From Brachyhypopomus gauderio (lineage: Eukaryota > Chordata > Actinopteri > Gymnotiformes > Hypopomidae), in assembly GCF_052324685.1 (NCBI RefSeq), contig NC_135226.1:15084887-15148886 (forward strand): a DNA stretch of 64,000 nucleotides. Direction: 5' to 3'. The notes under the pieces are model-generated. The model worked only from the letters and a program-made list of their open reading frames with translations, did no database searches and had not been told where the DNA came from. How positions within the stretch are numbered: position 1 is the first letter of the stretch; the number at the start of each line of letters is the position of its first letter. Shown piece by piece: positions 11,901 to 22,152 of the stretch. A program made the position numbers and the translations under genes.

Positions 11901-12584
11901 CTGAAATAAATGCCTAAGGCCTCATATGTGAAAATCATATGAACTATTAGACACGATTGAGCTAGGGAATGCCTTTTGGAATAAGTTTTTACTCGTGGTG
12001 TGCTTTTGATAAAATAAAGGTTGTCTTGCATGAGTAGTGAATTGAACCCTAGTTTTTTGTGTTGATGGCCAAGGTTGTGTTCTCTATCTTGTGTAATGAT
12101 CAATTCACCATTCCATTTCAATTTTTTATTTCAACACCATGGTTCGCATTTCTCCTTGAAAGTTTGATTGCAAATTGTATGAAACTTCATAACTATTCAA
12201 AATCAAATTCAGACTCAAATATACATGCATGTTTCAGACAGTATTATTCCATACTCATTTATTTTGTTACAGCCCACAGAAAACCCAAACATCTACCTTC
12301 AGAGAAGACAAGTCTTCAATCCAGTGCTGATCATTTGTGAAAGCAACTGCATGCTGGCCATTGGGGCTACACCTGTGACAACCCTTCCAAAAGAAAACAT
12401 AGACACAGGTGTGCTCTATCTTTTAGCATACTACTACACATTTCATCTGACCTATCCGAAGTGCATCGCAACACTCCTGTCAATACTGCAAACAGAAGTT
12501 CTGCAGGATGCCATTCATGATAGGGATGCAACTTCATCCTACAAAAAAGCTTTGTCAGAGTGGAAAAAGTTCATTGGGGAGTAG
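8946..12584 (+). CDS. CACTA companion gene, SAM domain-containing protein 3-like
   Basis: Eight exons join with consistent phase: 8946-8985, 9378-9502, 9826-10236, 10611-10842, 10922-11178, 11284-11431, 11782-11891 and 12273-12584 (stop TAG 12582-12584), about 544 residues. The N-terminus (LPTLSREDIRDLFPGPEHF) looks like the SAM-type start of the fish proteins annotated SAMD3-like. A basic segment follows in exon 4 (RQRKRRRLDF, a likely nuclear signal) with a Ser-rich stretch. The conserved C-terminal half has ILQAYPCFKEVDHVMDELR, FYGVFKKVLRPP, ALPELFPSPVALPKKLGHAS and AYYYTFHLTYPKCIATLL. An in-frame TAG at 9922-9924 (codon 88) is the only break; all splice sites and the rest of the frame are intact. 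Such genes are known passengers of fish EnSpm-like elements; biochemical role unknown. An alternative is a non-coding exon boundary removing the stop, but I see no good splice site for that. Confidence 0.75.
9922..9924 (+). other. In-frame stop codon in exon 3 of the companion gene
   Basis: TAG follows a CAA codon in the middle of an otherwise open 411-bp exon, with family-like sequence resuming directly after it (TLDPPRTLQITNPQYVVYTD). A single-base change from CAG or a similar codon explains it. Confidence 0.75.
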
Positions 12585-12638
12585 TGAAAAGAGCTCTATG
12601 GCCATGCAGCTATCACCATCATATAGTTGACATAACAT

Positions 12639-12930
12639 ATAACGCTGTGAGCGTGTACTGTTTAGTGTGTTCTACTGGTGTTTTGATGCGCCGTGAGCGT
12701 ATACTGTTCAGCGTGATTGACTGCTGTTTCAAGACGCCGTGAGCTTGTACTGTTTAGTGTGTTCTACTGGTGTTTTGATGCGCCGTGAGCGTTTACTGTT
12801 CAGTGTGATTGACTGCTGTTTCAAGACGCCGTGAGCGTGTACTGTTTAGTTTGTTCTACTGGTGTTTTGATGCGCTGTGAGCGTTTACTGTTCAGTTTGA
12901 TTGACTGCTGTTCCAAGACGCCGTGAGTAT
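12639..12930 (+). repeat. 92-bp tandem repeat in the 3' UTR of the companion gene
   Basis: Units start at about 12647, 12739 and 12831, exactly 92 bp apart. Each unit is made of two diverged halves of about 46 bp, one containing TTCTACTGGTGTTTTGATGCGC and the other GATTGACTGCTGTTTCAAGACGC (shared frame: GCCGTGAGCGT..TACTGTT). The repeat lies between the stop codon and the AATAAA at 12947, so it is probably transcribed. Confidence 0.85.
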
Positions 12931-12946
12931 GTCCAGCGTCAAGCTT

Positions 12947-12952
12947 AATAAA
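12947..12952 (+). promoter_or_regulatory. Polyadenylation signal of the CACTA companion gene
   Basis: AATAAA about 360 bp after the stop codon of the + strand gene, just downstream of the 92-bp repeat. Position and lack of a rival nearby signal support it. Confidence 0.5.
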
Positions 12953-13329
12953 CATAGCCTTTAAACACACCTTGTCTTTGACTCCCTCGCACCCGTTACA
13001 ATCCAGTTAATAAAAATGCTTCCTCAGAGGGTCTGATTGTTAAAAAATTTTGTTTAAGTGAAATGTAACTTTTGTTTTAAGTTTCAAAAACATTTTGAGT
13101 TACCACCATGCCTACTGCATACTTGTTTTTCATTAAGTGCTATGTAGCCTCATTTCATGTCTCGAGTTAATAAAAAAAAATTGTACCATACTGGATGTTG
13201 TTGTTTTTACTGTTCCTTGTGTTATTATGAAATATAGCTTATTATAAGTATTACAGTCTTAAATTAGAATGACTTTAAATTGTTTTTTTGTTCATTTAAA
13301 CTTCATATTGAGTGTAAAATGCATTAAAG

Positions 13330-13758
13330 GATTCTAATTTTGAGATTTCTTTACCAAATGAGGTTGCTTAAAACAAGATTAATATGCTAGTTTATGGCAT
13401 TTATAGACATTTTTTATAGTATTTGAATAGGTAGGTTTTGCTTAAATCTAGTCATAAAGCCATATATTAAGTCTTTTTTAGTGTTTTTTTTCTTAAATAT
13501 CTTGCTTAAAACAAGATTAATATGCTAGTTTTGGCATTAATAATAATTTTTGATTAGGTAGGTTTTGCTTAAATTAAGTCATTTTTAGTGTTTTTTGAGA
13601 GTACAAGATCATTTTTAGTGCAAGATTTTTTTTCTTGTTTCAAGAAATCTTATCAAGCTAAATTTTCTCACTATACTGGCAGATAATTTTGCTTGATTCA
13701 ACCATTCTTTTTCTTGTTTTGTTTATATTTTTTCTTATTTTTTGGCACAGATTTTTTG
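13330..13758. repeat. Right subterminal repeats of the CACTA element
   Basis: A block with TTGCTTAAAACAAGATTAATA..GCTAGTTT occurs at about 13365 and again at about 13501, each followed by a copy of TAGGTAGGTTTTGCTTAAAT (about 13427 and 13555), so roughly 130 bp is tandemly duplicated. Further TTTTTAGTGTTTTTT copies follow. No gene. Confidence 0.65.
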
Positions 13759-14469
13759 CAGTGGGAAGAGACAGAGGAGCACGATCACACTGTGTTGTCC
13801 CAGATGAAATTCAGGCGACGCTCATTGACCATGTTATAGCCTACTGTAAATCATCGCCTCACAATGGCAGAGGCAGGTCAACGAGTTCAACCCAAAGTGC
13901 CTCCGTCTACCGTCTCCTCCATCATTATTGACCAACGGGCCACAGTGGATGTCCCAGGCCAGCGAAGGGGCAATCTGACTATGTGTGCTGCCATTTCTGA
14001 GAATGGTGTGGCCACCCACATCCACAGTCTTGGCCCATACAATACAGAGAAACTTCTCCTTTTCTTGGATCACCTTTACATCTATTTGATCCCTGAAAAT
14101 GAGAGAGGTCTCGTAGGGCCTCACCTACCACTCCACATCATTGTATGGGTCAATGAGAATTTTCACCATAGCCAACTCATCAGTGCTTGGTTTGCTACCC
14201 ATCCAAGAATGCTGATGGAGTTCCTACCCTCTTACTCTCCTTTCCTCAATCCCATTGAAGAGTTTTTTTCCACTTGGAGATGGAGAGTGTATGACCATCA
14301 TCCACAAGACCAGAGATCCCTGCTCAGTGTAGGGGGTGGTTGCGACATTTCTACCCTCGTTGCATTGCAAAGGAGATTATACGTTGTGAGATGGATGAAA
14401 ATCTATGGCCAGACAGAGAGCAGTGTGTGGATGGCCAGGAGGTTGAGGATGGTGGCCAGGTGAGAGAGG

Positions 14470-15138
14470 GTGAGGATAGTCACTATTGAAGTGAAACCAC
14501 ACCCCCACTTTATTTACAGGACTATTTTTATTTGATTGTATTACAGAATGGGCATCATGTTTACATTTCCTTTTTACACTTCAGTATTGTTAGCAAGTTC
14601 ATTTTTGTGTAAATAAAAATGGGTTAAACTTCCTTGGCGTTATTAGTTTGATGTGTGATTAACCTTTGTAAAATCTTTTTTTTTTCAGTTTTATACTCTA
14701 TTGTATTCTGTTAGTTAGTCCTTTGCCATAGTGACAACACATCTAACCATTTTGTCTTGAAGTGCTCACACAATGCCAAATGGACAATACATTTTGGTAG
14801 CACTGACTATTCATACGAGAAGGGAATTGAGTTTTGACACATGGGTGAATTGTTTTGGAAAGGATATGGGCTTCTGAAGGCAAACCATGGTGTTATGCTG
14901 AACCATCCAGGTTATTTTGATAAAAGCACCAAATGCTTGAGGATGTCCAGTCTGTTTCGAGAAATGGGCCAAAGCAATTTCTTGCCAATCTTTACTATTT
15001 TGGTGGCACTGACTTTAAATGAAAAGGGGGTTTAGCGTTGAAGCATAAGTGAACAGTTTTGGGACAGATATACGCTTTTGTAAGTGAGCTCTTTGTTGTG
15101 CTGATCTGTAAGACAGTTATACCAAATGATGTTAGAGT
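14470..15138. other. Distal part of the outer IS630-like element
   Basis: Non-coding sequence between the transposase remnant and the right inverted repeat. Two imperfect copies of a segment with GGTAGCACTGACT / GGTGGCACTGACT and nearby GGAAAGGATATGGGCTT / GGGACAGATATACGCTT (about 14800 and 15000) suggest a short internal duplication. Confidence 0.45.
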
Positions 15139-15744
15139 TTTGAGAATGTAATTTCAGTTTCAGGAAATGAGCCAAACCAATCGAGAAAAATTGCAATCGC
15201 TCCTAATCGTTCCACTCACCACTTCTACATCCTCAGGACGTTCCTACATCAGCCCTTTAGCAGCACTGTATCTGTGAACGTGCAGAGGGACCTCTTTTAA
15301 CGAAAATTGGTAGGAAGTGTGTTTTTTATAGAGACCATGTCCTCACCTTTTAGGATCTGTGGATTTGCTTCGGGACGTTTGCAAGGAGCTGGCTGGAAAG
15401 AACTGCCTTATAGGCTGTCCTGTTGAGCAACCTGCCTGGAGGCTCTGACAAGGGCACTTTCAGCAGACGTCTCTCCACCTTCTGTTTTGCAGTGTGCTGT
15501 TGTGCTCCCCTGCACATCATTCCACTTCTGAATTTGTCCTGACAGGCGGGGTGATCGTTTCACTCCAAGGTTGCGGAACACTTTCAGTGCCCTGATCTCG
15601 ACGAGGCCCCTGGGGCTTGAGCAATGTTGATCGGTGCACTGGTTCACTGGGAAAAGAGCATCTGCTAAATGCTCTAAATGTATCATGCCACTAATTAGGA
15701 ATGGAAGACTGGCCGCCCAAGTGTGTAAGAGACGTGATGAGAGG

Positions 15745-15908
15745 ACATGATGAGTTAGGAAGAGCGCGTGATGAGTTAGGAAGAGCACGTGATAAGTTAG
15801 GAAGAGTGCATGATGAGTTAGGAAGAGCACGTGATGAGTTAGGAAGAGCACGTGATAAGTTAGGAAGAGCGCGTGATGAGTTAGGAAGAGCACGTGATGA
15901 GTTAGGAA
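15745..15908 (+). repeat. 21-bp minisatellite, about 8 copies
   Basis: Units of the type GATGAGTTAGGAAGAGCRCGT repeat every 21 bp. Because 21 is divisible by three the array stays open in frame (repeating DELGRAR), but there is no other sign of coding. Confidence 0.9.
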
Positions 15909-16071
15909 TGGAGTACTGCCTGGAGTGTGTACAATTCTTCAGAGCGTGTAGTGAAAACAGGATGGAGCCCTGCCTCAAGAGAGACAACGCAACATGTGGC
16001 GAGATGGGAGCGGATTGTTGTCCTCTTGGACATAACAAAAGGCCCTGCTGACCAGTTTCTTTTGTCTACAC

Positions 16072-17214
16072 CAGCGGTGTCCAAACATTTTGCAGTGAGG
16101 GCCAGATTTGGTGAGGTGAACATGTGTGTGGGGGCCATCCATTCAGTGGCATGAGGGGGGGGGGGGGGGGGGGGGTGATCTGCATGTGATGAGCAGTGTT
16201 GGGAACGTTACTCTAAAAAAGTAATTAGTTATAGTTACTCACTACTTCTTCAAAAAAGTAACTGAGTTAGTAACTGAATTACTCTATAATAAAAGTAACC
16301 TGTTACCAGGGAAAGTAACTATTTGCGTTACAGTTTTAAAAAGATTATATGCCAATTAATTAAGTTTTTTTTAAGCAGTTTTCACAGTCAGTTGAAATGA
16401 GTAGATCAGAAAGTTGCTTAACTTTTGATATTTATTGCACATCAACAGATCAGTGCAGGATAAAATCCTTTAAAATCCCAAATCTTTGTAAAAAAAAAAA
16501 AAAACAAAAGTAAACAGTTACACTCTATAAAGTGCATTTACATCTATTAAATTATCTCAACCTGAGACAACTGGTTTGTTCACAACAGAAGTAAACTTAA
16601 CAATAAATCCTCTATTCTTAATTAAATAAATCAAATACCCAGTCTGGTAGACATTCAGGAACTTCAAGTATTTTCTTAAATAATGTTTATATCGCCTTGA
16701 AAATGCTAAATTTTCTTCGGCTTGCACCTGACGCCATTTCGGCCTCTTCTCCGTTTGTGTCGTGTCACTCGCGTGCTTCGGCGCGCGTGTAAAAACATTG
16801 GCTCTGATTGGCTACCATAACGCTGCCTTAGCCAATCGCTTACTGACTTGTTAAGTTAAACAGGTGTTACACCGAGAACTGTGACCTATCAAGATCTGTT
16901 ACTCCTCACTAGCCTGGGCAGCGGTCCGCTCGCATTAGTATATCAATATATAGTAACGCACCGCTTTTAATGACAAGTAACGTAAACGGCGTTAACGGAA
17001 AAGTAACTAATTATATTATCCCGTTACTGACAAAATGACGCCGTTACCTAACGCCGTTATTTTTAACGGCGTTATTCGCAACACTGGTGATGAGAGAGCG
17101 GGGGATGTGGGACTGCAGTGTATACTGCCATCTTCTGGTGAAATATAAAATGCTGTGGTCAACAGAGGCTATGGGCCGGAGAATTTGAGCGCGGGCCGCA
17201 CATTGGACACCCCG
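16072..17214 (+). mobile_element. hAT-like non-autonomous element (outer)
   Basis: Starts CAGCGGTGTCCAAACATTTTG and ends ATTGGACACCCCG; the ends are inverted repeats (GGTGTCCAA). The exact 8-bp direct repeat GTCTACAC flanks it (16064-16071 and 17215-17222). A second hAT element is inserted inside at 16194-17086, so the outer element itself is only about 240 bp. A run of about 20 G follows 16154. Confidence 0.9.
16194..17086 (+). mobile_element. hAT-like non-autonomous element (inner)
   Basis: Starts CAGTGTTGGGAACGTTAC and ends with GCAACACTG; the exact 8-bp target duplication GTGATGAG is at 16186-16193 and 17087-17094. The AGTAACTAAT/GTTACTC-rich ends with TAACGGCGTTA motifs are the common vertebrate MITE type of this family. 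No transposase frame is left. Confidence 0.92.
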
Positions 17215-17713
17215 GTCTACACTTTCACTTACCCTTCACCATCTTGCTGTTTTGGAAAAGGAAATAACAAATTGATCATATCACCACAGAAGAAGATTCT
17301 GTCCATTGCGCTGGTGGCTGCCTCCTAGCTAAGGACCAAGTGACTTACAGGAGACGTGGTGTGTAAAATAAATGGAGACACACCGCTGAAGGTCTTCTTG
17401 CCCTCTGAAAGTGTTCAATGTTGAGCAGACCTGTCCTACACCACAGACCTGTTCACACCCACCACCACTAGCCAAGGTCAGAGCCAGCTCAAACACATCT
17501 GACTTATATTAACGGCACGGTGCTGCCCACTGTCTTCTTCTCTGTTCTCCCTGTGTCCTTTAAAACTCCGCCCATATTCCGCGTGCTCTGTTTCTGTTTC
17601 CTGTTCTCCATATGGAATGTGCTCCTCTTTAACACAGACTTTCAGAAGTTATTCTTGTTGCCATGGTAATGCACTAATGATGGGACCCATCGATCTCCTG
17701 TGCAGGAAAGTGA

Positions 17714-17715
<2 letters not shown>

Positions 17716-17751
<36 letters not shown>
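17716..17751 (+). repeat. (TG)n microsatellite
   Basis: About 17 uninterrupted TG dinucleotides immediately before the LINE fragment. Confidence 0.95.
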
Positions 17752-17752
<1 letters not shown>

Positions 17753-17754
17753 CC

Positions 17755-18345
17755 TAAGGGTCCTTAGGAAGCACAACCTGGAGTCCAACCTACTGCTGAC
17801 CTTCTACCGCTCGTCCATCGAGAGCCTACTGACGTACTGCATCACAGTGTGGCAGCTGCACCATGGCAGACAGAGAGAGACTGCAGAGATGTAGTGAAGA
17901 CAGCACAGAGGATCATTGGCTGCCCTCTGCCCTCCCTAATGGACATTTACTCCACCCGCTGTCTCAGCAGAGCACAATCCATAATCATGGACAACTCCCA
18001 CCCCGACTCTGATCTGTTTGACCTGTTGCCCTCAGGAAGACGCTACAGGTGCATCAGATCAAAGACAAACCAGTTCAAGAATAGTTTTTTCCCAAAGGCA
18101 GTTACAAACATAAACTCAAATTTGCACTAACTCCAACCCTACAGACTCTCTGACACCCACCGTGCAATATTATACCCACTGTGCAATACTTATATTTATA
18201 TTTATACTGTAAATTCAAGATTGTGTACTTACTGTGTACCTACTGTGTATTATTTACTGTGTTTTTATGTTGTACTTGCTACTGCACTGGAGGATAGTGT
18301 ACTGTACTGTGTATAGTGACAATAAAAGGCATTCTATTCTATTCT
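17755..18345 (+). mobile_element. 5'-truncated LINE fragment (L2/CR1-like RT C-terminus)
   Basis: Translation gives LLLTFYRSSIESLLTYCITV, then after a frame change TAQRIIGCPLPSLMDIYSTR and DLFDLLPSGRRYRCIRSKTN with FKNSFFPKAV, the typical C-terminal end of the reverse transcriptase polyprotein of fish L2/CR1-type LINEs. The 3' UTR ends in an AATAAA-like stretch and a TTCTATTCTATTCTAT tail (about 18328-18346), as LINEs of this group do. There is at least one frameshift near 17880, so it is dead. Confidence 0.75.
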
Positions 18346-18346
18346 A

Positions 18347-19109
18347 TAAGCGCATCATTTTCTTAAGCACCTCACCATTCATGAGCAGGACAATAAAATT
18401 CACTTTGAACTCTTGATCACATAAGAGAGTAAAGTCAATAAATTCTTAAGTGAATATTGACAAGAGACTTCAGACATAAATGGAAGTTATAGCTACAGCA
18501 TAGAGCTACAGCAGTAAATCTTACTCTCTAGAGTTATGTGGTAAAATATAAAGTATATTAATCTGTAATAAAAAATGTGAATGATATTTATAAAAATACA
18601 TATTAAGTTACAGGTAAAACGCAGACTAAGCTGTTGTGTTCATTACAACTTGCCTGTCTGCTTCATAGACCATTATGTACTAAGTTTCCTAATGACCGCG
18701 AGGTGGCGGTACAGCACCTAACCGAGCCACCCAACACAGTACATAAGAGTACAGAAGAAGACTTGTTGTCATGGCGCCGTTTTAAAACGTTTTGAACCTT
18801 CTCCTGTATGAAAGTTCATTTAAGCTGTTTGGATAGTTAGAAAATTACCGCATGATATGAAACCCAACGGGCGGGTTAGGGCGCCTGTAAATGGACTTAT
18901 ATTCAGTCGTCATTTCACTTTCTAAAGCAACTGAATTGGTTTCAGTAGGCAGTTTTCTTCAGTTGGGCACCGTTGAATTGATGTTATTATAATTAGCGAA
19001 CGTTAGACAGATAAAAGTAGGAAAGTACATGTTTGAAAATGAAGCTCAGAGCTCGGATATAAACGTAGATGCAACTAGAGAGCTAAACTAGTTCGTTAGG
19101 TGAGGTTAA
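18347..19109. promoter_or_regulatory. Upstream and presumed promoter region of moonraker
   Basis: No gene in this interval. It contains a CTCF-like motif (GACCGCGAGGTGGCGGTA, about 18694-18711), then CATGGCGCCGTTTTAAAACG near 18769, and becomes less repetitive toward the first exon at 19110. No TATA box or defined start site can be fixed from sequence. Confidence 0.4.
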
Positions 19110-22106
19110 ATGAACAGTGTGGATGAAGGCAGACTGAAGGGGTTCACAATGACAGCTGGGCTGAGTGACCATCATCCGGACACACGTGCGTGGGTCAGTA
19201 AAGACGTTTGTGCTCGGAGCCGAGGCCTTCAAACACAGGTACCTACTGTCTAATAATCAGCCCGTTATGTCGCAGTATTAGTGGCAACTTGCTTTTCATT
19301 TGTACTTATTCTGGGTCGCTACATAACTAGCCATGTATGATAAATCTACTGCTATTTTATAATTATTCCTAACACTTGTGAGCTAACAATTCTATGTTCT
19401 CTCTCTCTCTCTCACTCTCTCTCTCTCTCTCTCTCACTCACACACACACTCATTCACAACTACTACACAGCTTTTGTTTAATCTGGCCATGCCAAGCAGT
19501 GTTCACAATCGAGCGAGCAGCGTGGGGCCTCCAGCTCCCATTGTGATTGAGAAGCTGGTGCCTCACAGCTCAAAGCAGGATGAATCCGGGAGCTGTGACG
19601 GCTCCTTACGCCTCTCCGTCCTGTCAGAGGAGCGGCTACAGGCAGCGGTGAGACTGGCCAAGCGAGACGTCTACAGGAAACGGCAGGACTCCATAACCAG
19701 CCAATTGCGTAGATCAGAGGAGAGGTCTACAAGTCCAGACTGGAACAGCACAGCCAATCATCAGGTATCTGAGTAAAACAAAATCCTGTTTAATTACTGT
19801 TATATAGTAATTGTTATATTAATCAATAATATTAAATAATATTTTGTCTGATCAAATTTAGAGTGGTGTTTCCCCTAAAGGAGAGCAGAGGACAAGGAGC
19901 CCAAAGAGGCAGATGAAGTCCTGCTCTGAGGTGCTGGTTTACACTCCTCAGAAGCTCTCGGTGGCCCCTCTGCCTGACCACGGTCGGTCCCCTCCCACCA
20001 GGGACCCTGGCCCGAGAGGCGAGCCGCAGCTCAGCAGGGAGATCCACAAGCTCCAGAAACAACTGGCCACGTACATCCAAAGGATCGAGCGGCTGGCTGA
20101 TAAAGGTACAGCGAGCTTATCACTGGTGTGCCATCCTCACGTTTCCTCGTGTGTGGGGAGGGAGGCTCTCCATGACCCAGTGTGACCGTCTCCCCCAGGG
20201 AGAGCACAGGAGGCCACGGTGGAACCGGAGGAGCGGCGGAAGCTGGAGATTCGCCGGCAGGAGCAGACGGCGCGCTCGTCTCGCCTCATCTACGTCCTGC
20301 AGCAGCAGGTCAGTGTGGAGTCCTGCACTTTTGCCGACGGTGAAATAGCACGAGTGGTGTGTTCATGTGATTTGTATTGATTGTGCAACTTTGCTTGAAG
20401 GTTTACAATTACTTGATATTGAACACGAGTATATGGATCACGTGAATCTGTTTTCATTTATACACAGGTGAAAGAAATTCAAGAGGATTTGGATAAGATG
20501 CGATTGCAGAGTGTAAGAGACCCCAAGAAGGCAAGTATGATGTATTTAATGCAGTGTGGATGTATGCCCAATAAAATTTGATTACTGCAGATTTTGTGGT
20601 ACTAAGCGTGGTGTATCTTGCCACACAGTCAGATTGCACAGTAATCTAAAGAGATCTAAAAAAAATACCCGTAATAATGGAAGTTTGCTGGGAAAGTACA
20701 CACCTGCTCAGTTTACAGTTATAGTGGATCCGTTTTCCCTTACCTAAGGAAAAAAGGCATTGGCTTATTAGATCTCCAGTGGCCAATTAAGGGCTGTGAA
20801 AACTCAGAAGAGTTGAAGAAGAGTAGCATGAGTTCTTCGTCAGACAAAATCATACGTCAGTCCCACGTGTGAACGCTGTTGTCTGATACACGGTCTTGTG
20901 TGTCCTTAAAAGGATGTTTCTTCTTTAACTTTTAACGTGCAACAGAAACGTTATTTGTGTCCTCCCAGTCAAGGGCGGTGGACAGGTTGGCCGCCGCCCA
21001 TCGAGGGGCCGTCCGAGCGATGCAGGTGTTCATCAAGCAGCTGTCGGACCCGGCGGAGAGCAGAGTCCCCGCCCAGTGCAGGGAGCTGGGCCAGCTCATC
21101 CGCCAGCTCTCACTGTGCTCCGCCAGGGTGGACGTGGACCAGGGCTCCGCTGTGCCTCACACCGCCCTGGACATCCTGCAGACGTTGGAGGTGATGGCAG
21201 GGCCGACCTCGTGTCTTTTAAACCCCTGCGTTGACTGTTTGTAAGACTAAGATATGCTTGCGTGCGAGACTACGTACAATAGGAGTTCTAAATCACCCTT
21301 TAAAATAGCACAACCTCAGAGGCTTTTATTTGTGGCTGTGTCAGCTGATTTTACTTTTGTTGTTCAGACCTTGGACTCCATGCTGAGTAAGAAGGAGGGT
21401 GTCCAGGGGACTGAGGCTGGACCACGTGGTTCCTCACCCGGCAGAGAAAGGTCTCCCAGGGCCAGAGACCTCAGCAGGTCCTCACCACACGCACCTCGCA
21501 TTCCAACTGTGAAAGATCCCCGGAAGCCAGGGAAACCCGCACCCTCAAAAAAGACCTTCCCAGGTGAACTGTGATCTAGGTCGTGTCCGATCTGGAGCCC
21601 CCAGATACGAATGCAATGATGGGACTTGACGGCTGGGCTTTTGGTCTTTGTGATCAGGCAGGAGAACGGCGGGGCGGCCCCACAGACGACCGCAGCTCTC
21701 GGATCAGGAGCGCGGCACGGTGATGGGGGCTGGCGCCCAGGGCCTGGCACACCTGGGGGAGGGAGGGGGAGGGAGGGAGAGCAGGCCAGAGCCACACAGC
21801 CACAGTCCAGCCACTGCTGCATCTCGTCCAGCCAGAAGCAAGGTGAGCTCACACAGCTGGGTCTTCTGGATTTCATCTGGTCTTTTGTCCATATTGAACA
21901 CCAATGAATGAAACAAAAACCTTATGCTTTGAAATCTGAGGCCCATCTCTTAATCCACAAAGCAGGGTGGTCCTGTTCGAGATGTTGGCTTCCAGCAGGC
22001 CACTGTCTCATCCAGGCTTCGAGAAGGTCACCTCCCACAGAGAGAGGCCCGGGTGCCCTGGGTCCCCACATCTCCTCACTCCTCTACTAAACAGCAGTGC
22101 GTGTGA

Positions 22107-22152
<46 letters not shown>

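Larger units (their letters stand above)
3543..13763. mobile_element. 10.2-kb CACTA (EnSpm-like) DNA transposon
   Basis: The left terminus reads CACTGGAAAAAATC (3543-3556) and the right terminus, read in reverse, CACTGCAAAAAATC (ending at 13763): 14 bp with one mismatch, starting with the CACTG typical of animal EnSpm/CACTA elements. The insertion sits inside the 54-bp minisatellite; GG occurs on both flanks, compatible with a 2-3 bp target duplication. Inside are a multi-exon transposase pseudogene on the minus strand (4399-8293) and, head to head, an 8-exon companion gene on the + strand (8946-12584). The subterminal regions are AT-rich with many CTTGTTTTAAG/CTTAAAACAAG-type motifs in both orientations. 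Confidence 0.85.
2832..14463 (+). pseudogene. Dead IS630-like transposase interrupted by minisatellite and CACTA
   Basis: The N-terminal Arg/Gly-rich region starts at 2832 and runs into a 54-bp tandem repeat, then into the CACTA element at 3543. The reading resumes at 13764 with the helix-turn-helix part (DEIQATLIDH, then TVSSII near 13907). Compared with the copy at 27.5-29.0 kb, the sequence then jumps directly to RATVDVPGQ, so the segment with the linker and the first catalytic Asp is missing. The second acidic position is also changed: IIVWVNENFHHS here against [12 protein letters not shown] in the other copy. The [13 protein letters not shown] glutamate motif remains. After about 14300 similarity to the family decays. 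The gene cannot be active; function is inferred from family resemblance only. Confidence 0.7.
2262..15193 (+). mobile_element. IS630/Tc1-mariner-like element split by a CACTA insertion
   Basis: The terminal inverted repeats are recognisable over about 55 bp. The left end (2262 onward) contains TCGATTGGTTTGGCTCATTTC; the right end (about 15139-15193) contains its reverse complement with a few changes. The left flank is TA (2260-2261), as expected for this superfamily; the right flank is CA, probably a mutated TA. The transposase starts at 2832 with MEATSPTQARRQLPAQGRG, similar in style to the start of the related copy at 29022, and resumes after the CACTA insertion at 13764 (GRDRGARSHCVVPDEIQATL). 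So the true element is about 2.7 kb plus a 10.2-kb insertion. Confidence 0.75.
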
